Source of the DNA: Diospyros lotus
Taxonomy: Eukaryota > Streptophyta > Magnoliopsida > Ericales > Ebenaceae
NCBI RefSeq assembly: GCF_014633365.1
Contig: NC_068344.1
Span: 37,570,670 to 37,634,669 of the forward strand
Direction of reading: 5' to 3'
DNA: 64,000 nucleotides
In this document: positions 49,102 to 61,600 of the stretch, piece after piece
Numbering within the stretch: position 1 is the first letter of the stretch
Layout of the letters: each line of letters starts with the position of its first letter
Notes under the pieces: generated by a model
What the model was told of the DNA's origin: nothing
Databases searched by the model: none
The model's input: the letters and a program-made list of their open reading frames with translations, nothing else
Translations under genes and position numbers: made by a program

Positions 49102-49591
49102 CTAAAGACCAGACTATAAATCAAAATAAGGTGGTATCATATGAAAATGAGGACCATATCGTGTAATTTCCATTAAACTAGCATAGAAAACAAAATAGAA
49201 TTAGAAAAAATTAAGAAGAAATTAGTGAAGTAAGAAACAAGCAAGATCAAAATCAGGTTTGGTATCTTCTCTGGATTAGCACAGAAAAGGAAACATTTCA
49301 GGATGTCACTAAAATGTTTCGGATAAATTTTGGAAGTGTCAAGAATTTGAGAATAGACAAAAATGCTTGGATGCATCTATATGGAATTACCTAAAGGTAT
49401 AAAGTTAACTATTTTGTTTCTTGAACTGTATGTGTTAATATATGTCAATGAGAGAAAATATAATAACTAGCAAAAAAAGGGAAAGAAAATATTTCCCTTG
49501 AAAAAGTAGCCCAAACAAATGTTACTACCTTAGTTTTTAGTTTGTTAAAATAATAGAATAATCAGTAATGAATTTCATATTATAGATTATG

Positions 49592-50793
49592 ATTAGACAT
49601 GTAAACAACCCATTTTTCCGAGCAGGCCCACACCCGCTGTTTTCAATTTTTTTAGAAAATTAAAAAAATCTTTTTATTAATACAATAAAAATGTTTTATT
49701 GAATAATTTTTTATCATTCTGATTGAAAAATCATAAACTGGACTACATAAAATAATTTTTTGTATTGAATAATACCTCCAATTATTACAAGATCTCAACA
49801 TTCCAAAGAATACCATAAAAAATTGAACACAAAGTGACAAAATTTACATTGAATAATACCTCAATTTATTGTTTTTATGTAACATGTCAAAATGTTGACA
49901 AATAAAAAAGTGCAATTGTAACAAACAATAATTAGAACAGTACAAAAGATGGGAATCTTTGTAAAGCGATTTTGTTTAATTATCTTAATGATTAATTTGA
50001 TCTAGTTGTAAGAAAATTTATATGACTTGAGATTTACATTTCAAAAAACCATGAAATGACATCTTTTTTAAATCGTTCTTTCACTAAAAACAGATGCTAC
50101 ATGATTTCAACCAAAGCGTTATTGTTTTAGCTACATATTTTAGTAATTAAACTTCTCATTAATTAATAAGTAATTTAGAAATATTTTGTTCAAATTTTCC
50201 AAATTCATCTGAGTTGCATCAAACCTCATAATTTTAGATTTCTTATCCAACTTAATCTCACTAAAAAAATTGTGAGTAAAAATTATGAATCTAAGTTCAT
50301 ATATATATATATATATGACCTACTTACAAATTAATATTTATAAAGACCTACAAACTAAATTCTCATAAAGGTCCAAAATTAAACTAAAAATAAATTTTCC
50401 CGTAGAAACTAACAAAATTAAAAGGCATGTTTACATTTGAGAAATCATGAAAAATGTTATCTTTCTTTTTAAAGCATTACTTTTCCATAAAATAATCTAA
50501 ACTACATATAGTTTCAACCAAACATAAAGTGATTTTTAACTAAAGATACTATAATAATAATCCTATAATATTTATACACCAAATTAAACCTATTATAATT
50601 AAAAATAAATTTTGTCGCATTTTGCAAGGCAGACCGTAAGTGGGCTATGCATGACCCACACATTCCAGGCTGTGTTTGGCCCATTCAAAGCACATCCCAT
50701 GGGCCAGGTCAGGGTCCTCACACCAACCCCCCCCCCCGGCCTGCAAAGTCCACAACATAGCCCACCTGTCAAGCATCCGTTTCACATTTCTAG
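49592..50793. mobile_element. Possible non-autonomous DNA element with GC-rich ends
   Basis: The ends look like imperfect inverted repeats: TTAGACATGTAAACAACCC at the left, and the complement of the right end reads CTAGAAATGTGAAACGGAT. Both ends continue into GGCCC/GCAGGCC-type GC-rich blocks, while the middle is A/T-rich. No coding frame. Boundaries are tentative. Confidence 0.3.
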
Positions 50794-52527
50794 TTTCTAG
50801 ATTATATAAGTTGTAAATCAAATGGATAAAAGGAATCTTTTACAACCCACCCATTACACCATGTTCTCCTTAGCTTTTAGAATATATATTCTAGCAAAAT
50901 ATTAGAGGCTATATCCACAGTGCTACATATATCATTGAATAGCAAACAGGAAGGAGGATTCCTAAAATGTATCCAACCTAATTATGCTTCCAAAGACTTT
51001 TTTGACTAGCAGCCCAAGCTCGCATCATTTTATCATCCATGTGACACCTAGTTGAAGAGAACTTAATGATCAAACAATAGGAACCGTTTCTGTAGTAACA
51101 GACACAGCCAAAAGGAAGGAGGATGCTGAAATGCATTCAGCCTAATTTTAGGCTTCCAAAAATGTAACTTGTTTTCCTAGAAGTCCCAAGATCAGTCGCT
51201 TTATCATGCCTGTGCAACCTAGTTGGTGAGAAACTAGTGAGTAATGCACAGTCAACATATTTATTAAGAAAATCCATTTTAACAAAAATGATACATTTAT
51301 ATATTCTCGTAACTGAATCTTCAATAAAAACATAGGTCAAAACGAAAGCTAGAGACAACAAAACCTGTGATCTAAAGATCTAATGTAAGAGACTTGTTAC
51401 TGCTCAAGTGTTTGCACAATATCAACTGGATGGGTCACTATTTCATTTCTATGTCAAATCCTGATCATTTTAACATTGGACAATAGTATGTTAATTATCT
51501 AAATTTTGCTCATCCAGTAATCGCATTAATATAGGAAATATGCATCCATTTCATAAGACATTTAGTCATTAGGTACCACAAACTAGAGAAATATAAATTT
51601 ACCATTGATGAATTCTATAAAACTTTCTTAACCTATATTATTAAAATCTGCAAGATACATCTATAAATATCTATGTAGCTACTGTTTATGGGGATGCACA
51701 ACCAGAAGTAATAAACACTCTGGTATCTGTGTCTGCTATGTAATTTCTCTTGTAGCCCATCCTCTGCCACAAAAATTATTGTGGCTGCAGTTATAAACCT
51801 TGGACTAGATTGAATAAATTTATAAAACTGGCATTATTTAGTGCATGTAGCCTCATAGAAATATGCAACTAGCATATAACTCACAAAATTTTGAGAACAA
51901 AAATATCAAGGATACCTCCAGGTTGTGCATGCTTTCCTGCGTGAAGGAAAAAGGACAGAGAGAAAATAAGAATCAGAAAACAAATTAGTTGAGTACACAG
52001 AAAAAGGACAAACTGAGATCTCATCATGGCAAGAAATATGAAAAAGCAAGCAGGAAAGCATAAATCTGCAATTATTAAGTTTGTTTAGTTTCCAGTTTTT
52101 GCTTATTCCCAAGTCAAGAAGCTACTTATGGGCAAGGCATGAAAGGTTTTCACTCAGTATAAGTATATGTGGATATGTATACGTATATAAATCAAGGCAC
52201 CAAAGTGTTGATAATGATAAGAATCGATAACAAAAAAGAAAGGGCCATCCACATCTACCATTCTAGATGTTCAACAAATTCTAAAAGTTGATGTTAATGA
52301 TGGATCCACCACAACCAAAACCCCAAAGCATGCAAAATGAACCCCAAAGCATTCTATCTATAATCATAAAGACTTCATCCTTGTTTACCCATCTTCGTTT
52401 AATTAAGGCCCTAGCCCAGTTCCTTTTTTCTTTATCTTTTTAATTCAATTTCTTTTTCAAATGTAGTAGTCTGTAGATTTTCTACTTCTTTTTGTGTTGT
52501 ACTGGGTTTTGCCCCTTTGAAGGGGGA

Positions 52528-52550
52528 GGGGGGGGGGGGGGGGGGGGGGG
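52528..52550. repeat. Poly-G tract in TASH3 intron
   Basis: About 23 consecutive G following GAAGGGGGA. Confidence 0.9.
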
Positions 52551-52796
52551 TGTTCTTGGTATTTACTAGCTACTTATCAACAAAAAGAACAAAAAAGAAG
52601 AAACATTTGAAGAGAACATATTGTTTGGCCAAGCCCAGTGTCATAAAAATCCCCTAACACCTTATTCCCCCCAACAGATGACTCACCCACTGCTTCAAAC
52701 CAACGCATTCTTTCTTCCAATCCACTCATTCAAATCATTAAACTTGTAAAAGACCTTCACATTACCAGACCTCGTGCTTCAACGTGGTATTTAAAA

Positions 52797-52979
52797 TTAT
52801 TATAGGTTTATAACAAAAACCAGATTGCCACTCAAGGTCCCCGATTGAGAACATACTCCCACCCCCCACCCCCCCCAAAAAAAAAAAATTATTATAGGTT
52901 TATAACAAAAACCAGATTGCCACTCAAGGTCCCCGACTGAGAACATACTCCCCCCCCCCCAACAAAAAAAAAAAAAAGT
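52797..52979. repeat. 92-bp tandem duplication ending in poly-C/poly-A
   Basis: TTATTATAGGTTTATAACAA starts at 52797 and again at 52889. Each unit ends with a C run followed by an A run. The copies differ by one base in the middle (CCCCGATTGAG and CCCCGACTGAG) and by homopolymer length. Confidence 0.85.
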
Positions 52980-53029
52980 GATGAAGATCATAGAGACGAG
53001 CATTTTGAGAAATAATATTTTAGGTGTAA

Positions 53030-54102
53030 AATAAAAATTAATATTGTTTTATTAGCTTTTTTATTTTAATTTGTTTCCTAGTTTCTTTTAATTTCTTTTA
53101 TTTCCTAGAATCCTAATTAGATTGGGATTACCTTTATAATCTTAATTAGATTATATCAAGGAATCCTAGTTTGAATAAGTTTTTATCTATTAGTTATCTA
53201 TAAATAATCCTTTAGTGAAGTATTGAATATTACTATTGATTTCGATTTCCCGTTTCTTTGGTTCAAGTTCTGCATCACCCCCTCCCCAAACCCAAACTAA
53301 AAGTTTGGACAAAAACTACAATCGATGCAACCCGGTGGGTTGGCAAGCAGCACACCTGTGAAAAGGTTTCCCTTACCATGAAGAAGTATTTTGATAGCCC
53401 AACAACTTGGCCCTACCAATTGGCCCAGGCCTTTGGTCTCATAGCCCATCTCCTTAACTCCTATGATGGTTCTCAAGTCCTTCCCAGTCTAGCCTCTATA
53501 ACTAAAAAGAACAAAATATATAGCCCAACCTCACAGAACTTGCCTCCCCTAACTGGAATTACCTCCTCACCCATGTACACCCACCCCTCCCCAAATCCTT
53601 TCCTTTAAAACCTGTCCCCACTTTATTTTGAATCATTTTATGCCTGAACCACACCAGCTGTTTTGTCATGGATGACTATCCAATAGCCCCACCTCAAGCA
53701 CATGCTTCACAGAACTCTAGATTTCCAGTCATTTCTATCCATAGCCTTATCATTTGTAAGGCCCATATATTTAGTATCAAACCTAAGTGGCTCCCATCAA
53801 GTCTTTTTTGGTCTTCACCTCAGAAATTATTATCAGAAGTTTTTCCCCATTCCTCCGAACCATAATCTTGCCCCACTGAAGGTCATTGTTGACACCTACA
53901 AAGGTACCCCATGGCTTTTTGACTTCCTCAAACACAAGTGCATAGACATCCTGATCACTCTAGTCCATGTTTCATTTGGACCATCACTTGAAATTAAAGC
54001 ACATTGCCCCCGAATACCACAAGCCAAGGTATACAGATTGATTCTCAAACTTCAAAGGACCAGATTTGATCCCCTTGACCTTATTTCTACAGATTGATTC
54101 TC
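53030..54102 (+). other. Older unclassified repeat, left part (right part 63778-64000)
   Basis: The stretch 53030-53275 has the texture of an LTR tail (AT-rich, ending GGTTCAAGTTCTGCATCA). It is followed by C-rich sequence with short plus-strand frames at 53258-53608 and 53702-54097. I recognise no domain. The chromovirus 54103-63772 inserted at TTCTC inside it, so the sequence resumes at 63778. It could be a decayed retroelement, but class and ends are unproven. Confidence 0.3.
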
Positions 54103-54351
54103 TGTCACGGCTATGCTAGTTTAAATTTTTGCTTTTGCTTTACTGCTTTACTGCTAGTATTGTGATTTTCTGTTACATTGTGATTCCCTTGATTTAGTTA
54201 TTGTATTTCAATTTCCAGCTGTCAGTCTATTAGAATCAAAGGGCCATTGTATTTCAATTTCCAGCTGTCAGTCTATTAGAATCAAAGGGCCACGTGTGAG
54301 GCCGTAGGAAAAGGACAAAAGAATCTGTTGTAACTGCTGGAAGGGGGCGTG

Positions 54352-54917
54352 TGTCACAAACCTAGGGTTCGTGATAGGTTAAAAGAGGAATTGGGGAAGA
54401 AATCAGAATTGAAGGAAGGGGGAAATCAGTAGAAAGAGGAAGAGATATTAAGAGGAAAGGTGGAAGAAATAGTAGAGAGAAACAAGAGGGAGATTTGGAG
54501 AGAAATGTAGAGAAGAAAATCAAAGATTCAATATCAATTTCCAACATGAAAAATCCTATCCGTTTACCTAGCCTTATATAGGCATATTTGCTCCTAACTA
54601 ACTACATAACAGCACCCATGTGCTTCTAACTATTAGAATTATTAGTATAATTAGATATATTGCATATTGTTGTATGAGTTTTATTTATTTATTTGTTATA
54701 ACTATGTGTAATTAGGCTAAGCCCATAGACTAAGCCCGTAGGTTATTAGGCCTGTTGTGCCTATTATAAATAACAAACTAAAAGACTAATCTCTTAGGTT
54801 TTTCTCTCATAATTGTTTTCTCACACTAACTAATTGCTAAAATATCTAAAATATCTTCTAACAACTATTATCAACCTATTACTATATTACCCTTCTATAG
54901 ATTCTTGGGTCATGACA
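54352..54917 (-). repeat. 3' LTR of non-autonomous element copy 2, interrupted
   Basis: TGTCACAAACC...GGGTCATGACA on the plus strand. It carries a 195-bp solo LTR plus target duplication at 54631-54830. Without that it is about 366 bp, like its partner 58033-58398. Confidence 0.85.
54631..54825 (+). mobile_element. Small solo LTR (copia-like) nested in an LTR
   Basis: 195 bp starting TATTAGAATTATTAGTATAA and ending TTTTCTCACA, flanked by CTAAC on both sides (54626-54630 and 54826-54830). The sequence outside it joins to the uninterrupted LTR copies. The first bases TA probably derive from TG by one transition. Orientation is assumed from the 5' TG / 3' CA reading. Confidence 0.75.
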
Positions 54918-54978
54918 ATTCCCCTCTCCTTGGGAGAGTTCTTGTCCCCAAGCACTTGCAACAAGTAGCCATGGCTCT

Positions 54979-56109
54979 TCATCCAATTCCAACCTTCTCT
55001 ATTTGGTTCATCCTTCTTTCCTTCTTTCTCATTCTAAGTCTCTTCTTCTTCATTTTTAGGTTCTCAATTGAAACAAAAATGATAATCATTGCAGACAAGG
55101 CTGCATCTTCCTCCAAAGAGTAACATACTATTTCCCTTGGGTTTGCAATAGCTACCAAATTAAGGTTGCTAGTACCCATAGTCTGGGGATCCAATATAAT
55201 GCCAAAACCTGGCAATGTGTCCATATCAAATGCCTTCAATGAATTTAGCCGCTCCTTGTCACAGGTAGCAGCTGAAATCTGCAACCCTACAGCCTTCAAA
55301 TGACGATCATTCCGAAACTCACTCAACCGACCAGCTACCACATATGTTTCCCCCTTCTCATCATCTTCGTTATGTGTTGTTTTGAATGTGTTGTTTTGAA
55401 TACAGAGGGTTGACTAACTAGTTCTCCAGCCATCTGTTCGTCCTTCAATGTAATAGACAAGCATTCGGATTTGCCAACTGGGGGAAGAACCAATACAGCA
55501 GTGGGAGTTTTGTTCCCTTTGACTTCTTCGGTTGCCTCCTTTAGCTTTTCCCCTACAACCGGCTTCAAGAATTCCTCACCACTTTGAATCTGCTGCTGGT
55601 GGATAGAACTACTATCAAGGTCATAATTCGCAAGAAACTTGCCTTGGCTAGAAGAGAAATCTGCAATCTGGCTTAACCCTTCATTTCTTTCCCGCCAGCC
55701 CTCATTCGGCAGATCAAGTGTATTAACTCTTGCCTTGGCTGCTCCATTTTTAGGAAGTCCTCTTTGTTAAAACTCCCGTGATAATTATCGAAATATTCCA
55801 CTGGAAAGTTGTAATGATACTTTTTAGTTAGTATCATCGCAAACTCCTGCAGCTTCTCGTAGAACATACAACTGAATTCCTTGCACGTTTCATGAATCCC
55901 ACTTCTTGTTTCCTTGTCCCCTTGGCTGATCTCCTTCTCAAAATTCTTTCCCCATGTTTGATGCTTCTAGTCAACCGAAAATGCAGCATTTTTCTGCTGC
56001 CATTGATGCTCCATTCCAACTGAAAATGAAGAATTCTTTTGCTACAATTGAGGTTCCAATGGTCTCCTAAGTGCACTGCTCCTCTTAGCCCATTTTTCAC
56101 AATCAGCAT
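54979..56109 (-). pseudogene. Unrecognised reading frame of the non-autonomous element, copy 2
   Basis: Minus-strand open pieces 55834-56109, 55673-55867, 55335-55568 and 54979-55341 correspond in order to 25531-24380 of copy 1 but lie in different frames. This copy reads through two of the stop positions seen in copy 1 (after NYHGSFNK and after GFGIILDP) and has instead indels near 55680, 55395 (a short TGTGTTGTTTTGAA repeat) and 55530. It is broken in a different way from copy 1. The function is unknown and no family is recognised. Confidence 0.5.
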
Positions 56110-58018
56110 ACTTTGAAGACTAAAGAGCTATATACATACTGCCCTTCTTTGCCTCTCCAATTCCAACAAAGTTAATAAGAATTCAAAGTCGAAATTACCC
56201 TGTGTTTACCTTATTAGCAGCCTAGAATTTGATTGGAATTATCGCCTACGGAATTCCTCCACTGATTCGCTACTCAATCCCTTCTCCGGAGCCACGGACA
56301 AGTCGCCTTAAGCCTTCTCAATCTGGGCCAAAACTGTTCGTCCACCTCCTACCACCCAATTAGTCTTGCAATCTTGGACTTTAGCCTCTTATAATTTGGC
56401 CAAGACCCCATAAAATTTAGCGGCAGTAAGAGGAATTGGAAGCTGGGCAGTGGCCGAGATCCGTTGCTAAAGAGCAACAGCCAAGATCGCTTGGGTTTGC
56501 TTGCCTCAATCACACACAGCAACTTGGATCCAACTACTAAGACAACTGTAATTTACACACTGTTGGAATTGAAGGCTAAGGATGTTCATGGAATTGGCCG
56601 AGGGTCACTCACCTGTAGCGCCTTCCAAGTTCAAACTGAGGGTGCTCGCTTGCTTGGAGATTAACACCTCTCAGCGCCTACCCACCTTCCAAATGTCCAG
56701 AGTCGCTGGAACACCTCTTGAATCTATTTCACCTTCCTCATTCGTCTTCAAGATCCGATCGGAATTGTTTGGTCTTACCTGCCCACAACACCAAGTCGCT
56801 TGCACCCCCAGATCCGTTCGTGGATCTCATTTAATGCCAAGAACACTACTGGCCTTGCTCGTCTCACTGTAACGGACCCAATTGCGATTGCCCAGTTCTT
56901 AGTCAGAGGAATTCGATCGAAATTCTCTGGGTCTGCCTCGTTTTCTTGCTCTGGAAAGAATCACCCGCCACAATCGCCCAGCGGAATCCGTCTTCTATGC
57001 TGATCGACTCTGATGCAGTCAATACACTTTGTCGGATTCAAGCCAGAAATCGCTTAACCCGCTTCGCACGTCAATTACGAGCAAGAATTATCGAGATTTG
57101 CAGCCGAGAGTCAATGGAACTCCTTCCAATCCCGATTGGGCGATATTTCCGATCGAAAGTGTTCAATTTGTTCGCCCAGACTGCTGGACTCACCTCAGAC
57201 CCTTCCTTTGGTTCTGCCCAATCACTGACCGTTGAAAATGGCCGCGACACCCACCGCACCACCATGAGGAACCCGCTACACAATCGCCAGACCTACTGTA
57301 ATTAACTCGGCTGCAACACCCACTTCCTTGCCTGATCAGACTGCGATCGCTTGGAACTCCTGCACCAGTCGCGACCTCCTAGCCATTAGCATTGACCTCT
57401 ATCACCCACTCCAATCACGACCTTCTGGGCCGAGGACCACTAGTAGATAGCTCCTTGAATTCGCTTGGGTTGTTGAGAATCGTGGCCATATCTCACCTCC
57501 TCTATCACGGTCGGATCTGAAAATTCACTAGCCTGATACTGTCCTTCGAAGTGGCCTCCAAAAGTCGACAACACACTTGAGTTTCACAACCGAGCATCAT
57601 TGTCGACTTCACCTCCAAAAATCCACAATGCTTCCAAACACTTCCTTCAACTTGACCATTAGAATCTTAGCCGAAGTCACTCCTCCTACTTCTCCTTCAG
57701 ATCCGAGCCAACACTCACGCCCTTGTGTGTCGGAATCAATTCCGAGATTCAATGGTCGTCTTCGTCTTCAAAACTCGAGCAGGAATGCCTCTGATCTGCA
57801 ACTGAATTGCCAATTAAAATCGCCTAACGCAATGGATCAACCACCTTTGTACTCTGGTTTTAATCACTGAAATTAATTTCAATAGCCTTCTAATGAATCA
57901 GACCCCAAGCCAGGGACAGCTACAGCCCAATCACTGTCCAATCATTCCAGAACTACCGGAATTCGCCAAACTCAAATCATTGAATAGGATTTGACGGAAT
58001 CATAGCCGAGAATCATTG
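56110..58018 (-). other. Long leader of non-autonomous element copy 2
   Basis: About 1.9 kb from the primer site to the reading frame. It is GC-richer than the intron around it. Short plus-strand frames (for example 56946-57305) are antisense to the element and unlikely to be genes. Confidence 0.45.
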
Positions 58019-58032
58019 GCTCTAATACCATT

Positions 58033-58398
58033 TGTCACAAACCTAGGGTTCGTGATAGGTTAAAAGAGGAATTGGGGAAGAAATCAGAATTGAAGGAAGG
58101 GGAAAATCAGTAGAAAGAATGAGAGATATTAAGAGGAAAGGGGGAAGAAATAGTAGAGAAAAACAAGTGGGAGATTTGGAGAGAAATGTAGAGAGGAAAA
58201 TCAGAGATTCAATATCAATTTCTAACATGAAAAATCCCATCCGTTTACATAGCCTTATATAGGCATATTTGCTCCTAACTAACTGCATAACAGCACCCAT
58301 GTGCTTCTAACCAATTGCTAAAATATCTAAAATATCTTCTAACAACTATTATCAACCTATTACTATAGTGCCCTTCTATAGATTCTCGGGTCATGACA
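58033..58398 (-). repeat. 5' LTR of non-autonomous element copy 2
   Basis: 366 bp, TGTCACAAACCTAGGG...TCGGGTCATGACA on the plus strand. Closely similar to 54352-54917 once the solo LTR is removed. Confidence 0.85.
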
Positions 58399-58686
58399 GC
58401 ATGATCTACTGCATCCACAACCACCCAAGCAAGTATATTAACTCTTCCAACTTTGTGGGAGAGGTGTGAAGAATCAATAGAACTTTTCTCAAGTACTCTC
58501 CCTCTGCATTCTCTCTATTCTTGTCTTCTTCTCTTCTCTCTCTTTCTCTATCTCTCTCTCTCTCTCTCTCCCTTTGTTCTTACTTTGTTCTACCCTTGAA
58601 TCTCACTGATTCAAGGTAATTATCATTGTCACACCGTGACAATTTGGTATCAGAACCCGATCCCGACCAAGGATTGTTGTTAGCTC

Positions 58687-61600
58687 ATGGCAGAAGGAAC
58701 CCGCATGAAGAACATGGAATCGTAGTTGCAACAAGTCAACGCGTATGTCCGAGATCCAGAGACGAGTCAACCAGCTTGAACTGGGAAATGGCCGTAACCA
58801 TGAGGCAATCATGGCGATCGATCATAAGCTGGAAGGGTCGATAGAAGGATTGGAAAGAAAACTGGATGGAACGCTTGTTCAAATGCGAGAAGAGATGGTG
58901 TAGATGAGGGAATAACTGGGAAACCAACTTCAACAGTTTATGTTGATGTTCACACGTCAAAACCCAGTGAGTATGACCCCTAAATTCCCTCCTAGAGATA
59001 GAACGGAGCCTCTCTTACAAAACAACAAAGGCCATCTCAGGCCTATAACTCCTGATATGGAGGGGTCAGGATGATGAGGTAGGGGCAATGCATGATAGAG
59101 GTCGTGGAGAGTAGGGACATCGCCAACAACTGGGGTTTCCCATGCCAAGATGGAGATCCCTTTTCTTAAGAGAGACAACCCTTGTTGGTGGGTGAGGAAG
59201 TGTGAGAGGATGTTTGAATGGTATGACATACCAGAAGGTAGGAGGGTTTACTTAGCGGCTGCCTATTTTGATGATGTAGTAGATGCTTGGTACCAGTGTG
59301 GGGGGTCAACCTACGTGGGAAGAATTCACTGAGAAACTATGTGAAAGGTTCGGGGAAAGAAGTATGTCTGACATTATTGAAGAATTTAACAAACTAAGGC
59401 AGGTGGGAGATCTGAAAACCCATTTGAAGAGATTTGAAGAGCTTAGGTCTCTCATGAGCAGCCAAGACCCACACCTATCTGAGGCCTATTTCGTGTCCAG
59501 CTTCCTGAGTGGCCTAAGTGATGATCTAAGGCCAATGGTTAAGATGATCAAGCCCTAGAACGGTGGAACAGGCCATGGAGAGTGCTAGGCTACAGGAGAT
59601 GATTGTGGAGGCATTGATGAAAAAACATAGGCAGCAAACTAAGGCTATGGCAGTGGGAGCTTCCCACCAAGGCGGGAGAGGAGTAAACCGTGAGTGGACA
59701 AGGGGTAATACCAAAGTCAGGCCACCGAGGATGCCTCAGTCAAATGGCTGGAACAATGATCAGAGGAGACAACCCGAGCTGTGTTTCAGTGCAAGGATAA
59801 GTATTTCTCGGGGCATCAATGTAGGCGTCAAATTCTCCTGTTGGAAGGAAATTCAAGAGAAGTAGGGGAAGAAGAAGGAGATGAAATTGAAAAGTATGAG
59901 GAGTCTGGATATCACTCTATGCATTGAAGGGGGTGACCAACAATAAGATAATCAAAGTAGAAGGGAAGGTAAAAGATAGGATCTTGCTGATTTTGATAGA
60001 TAATGGAAGCACCCTAAGCTTCCTTGATGAGGACACTGCAAGAAATTTGAAGTGCCCACTCTCGAACACTCAGCCATTGAGTGTGATAATGGCTAATGGG
60101 GGCAAGGTACTGAGTAATTCAGCTTGTTACGGGTTTAAGTGGGAGATGCAAGGAGAGGGATTTGAAGCGGATCTTAGGCTGTTACAATTGGGGGCTTATG
60201 ACGTGGTCCTTGGGGTTGACTAGATGAAAGGAGTGAGTCCCATAAGTTTTGACTTTAATCGGATGGAGGTTTCCTTTGATAAAGGAGGGAAAAGGATGAC
60301 ACTAAAAGGGGGAAGGGAGATCGAAACATGTAAAATGATAATCGGGAAGAGGTTGCATAAAGCCCTCAGAAACAATTGGAGCAAGCTTACTCAACTATTC
60401 TCAATTGTAGCTGTGGAAGAAGGATTAGAGAAGGTGATGATTGAGGAACTAAGCCTGTCAGCTAGCAGCCCTCAACGGAAGATTGGTCAGGTACACTCTC
60501 AGCACCTTATTGATAAACTGTTGTTAGAATTTGGGGACCTCTTTGATGATACTAACACCCTACCACCCACCCATAACCTAGACCATTCCATCAACCTTAA
60601 GCCTAATTCTGAACCTGTAAACATCAAAGCCTACAGATATTCACCAACCCAAAAATCAGAAATTGAAAAAATGGTTAAGGAAATGTTAAACCGGTCCTTC
60701 ATAAGACCTAGTCGTAGCCCATTCGCCTCACCAATGCTCCTAGTCAAAAAGAATAATGGTTCTTGGCGATTTTGTGTGGACTACCGCCAATTAAACGCCA
60801 TAACCATAAAAGACAAATTCCCTATACCCCTAGTAGAAGATCTAATAGATGAACTACACAATGCCACAATTTTCTCCAAGCTGAACCTTCGGTCAGGCTA
60901 CAACCAGATCAAAATGAAACTTGAAGATGCCCATAAAACTGCCTTTAAGACCCATCATGGACACTTCAAGTTCCTGGTAATTTCCTTGGGCTCACCAATG
61001 CCCCGGCCACTTTTCAATCACTCATGAATCGAATATTTGAACCTTATTTGAGAAAGTTCATATTAGTGTCCTTTGATGACATTCTTGTATATAGCCCAAC
61101 CTTGGACCAGCATTTGAAACACTTGAGAACTACCCTAGAGGTCCTTCGATCCAACCAGCTTTTCATCAAAAGGTCTAAGTGTTCCTTTGGCCAAAAGCAA
61201 GTGGAATATTTAGGTCATTTAATATCGAGAGATGGGGTTAGAACAGACTTAAAGAAGGTAGAGGCCACGGTCAATTGGCCCAAACCCGCAACCTTGAAAG
61301 AGGGTTCCTTGGTTTAACCGGCTATTACAAGAGGTTTGTAAAGGGATATGGAGTGATAAGTAGACCGCTAACAGAACTCTTGAAGAAGGGGAACTTCAAG
61401 TGGGGAGAGGAGCCCGAAGAAGCTTTTCAAAAGCTTAAGGAAGCAATGGGTGTAGTCCCAACTCTAGGATTGCCAAATTTCAGTGAACCATTTGTATTGG
61501 AGACGGATGCTTGTGAGGTCGACATAGGGGCAGTCTTAGTACAGAAAGGCAGACCACTGGCATTTTTGGGCCAGGCCTTAAGTACAAGACACTTGGGATT

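Larger units (their letters stand above)
54352..58398 (-). mobile_element. Non-autonomous LTR retrotransposon, copy 2
   Basis: 4047 bp including a nested solo LTR. LTRs are at 54352-54917 (3', enlarged by the insertion) and 58033-58398 (5'). Flanks are GCGTG (54347-54351) and GCATG (58399-58403), a 5-bp duplication with one CpG-type change. The minus-strand primer site TGGTATTAGAGC (58019-58030) has one mismatch to copy 1. The purine tract AAGGAGAGGGGAAT precedes the 3' LTR. The 3.1-kb interior matches copy 1 in order: long leader, then the unrecognised frame near the 3' LTR. No gag or pol is visible. Confidence 0.87.
54103..58641 (+). repeat. Split 5' LTR of the decayed chromovirus
   Basis: The LTR is 54103-54351 and 58404-58641, interrupted by the non-autonomous element at 54352-58398 plus its 5-bp duplication. 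The left part also has a 46-bp tandem duplication (54200-54245, 54246-54291; TTGTATTTCAATTTCCAGCT repeated) not present in the 3' LTR. Confidence 0.85.

Noticed and set aside
51916..51936. Possible 21-bp TASH3 microexon (good acceptor TTCACGCAG and a GTATCC donor, phase 0).
   Set aside because: Extending the next exon to an acceptor at 49102 gives the family-typical GALQDVLHL segment without it, and the seven residues fit nothing in the family. RNA evidence would be needed.
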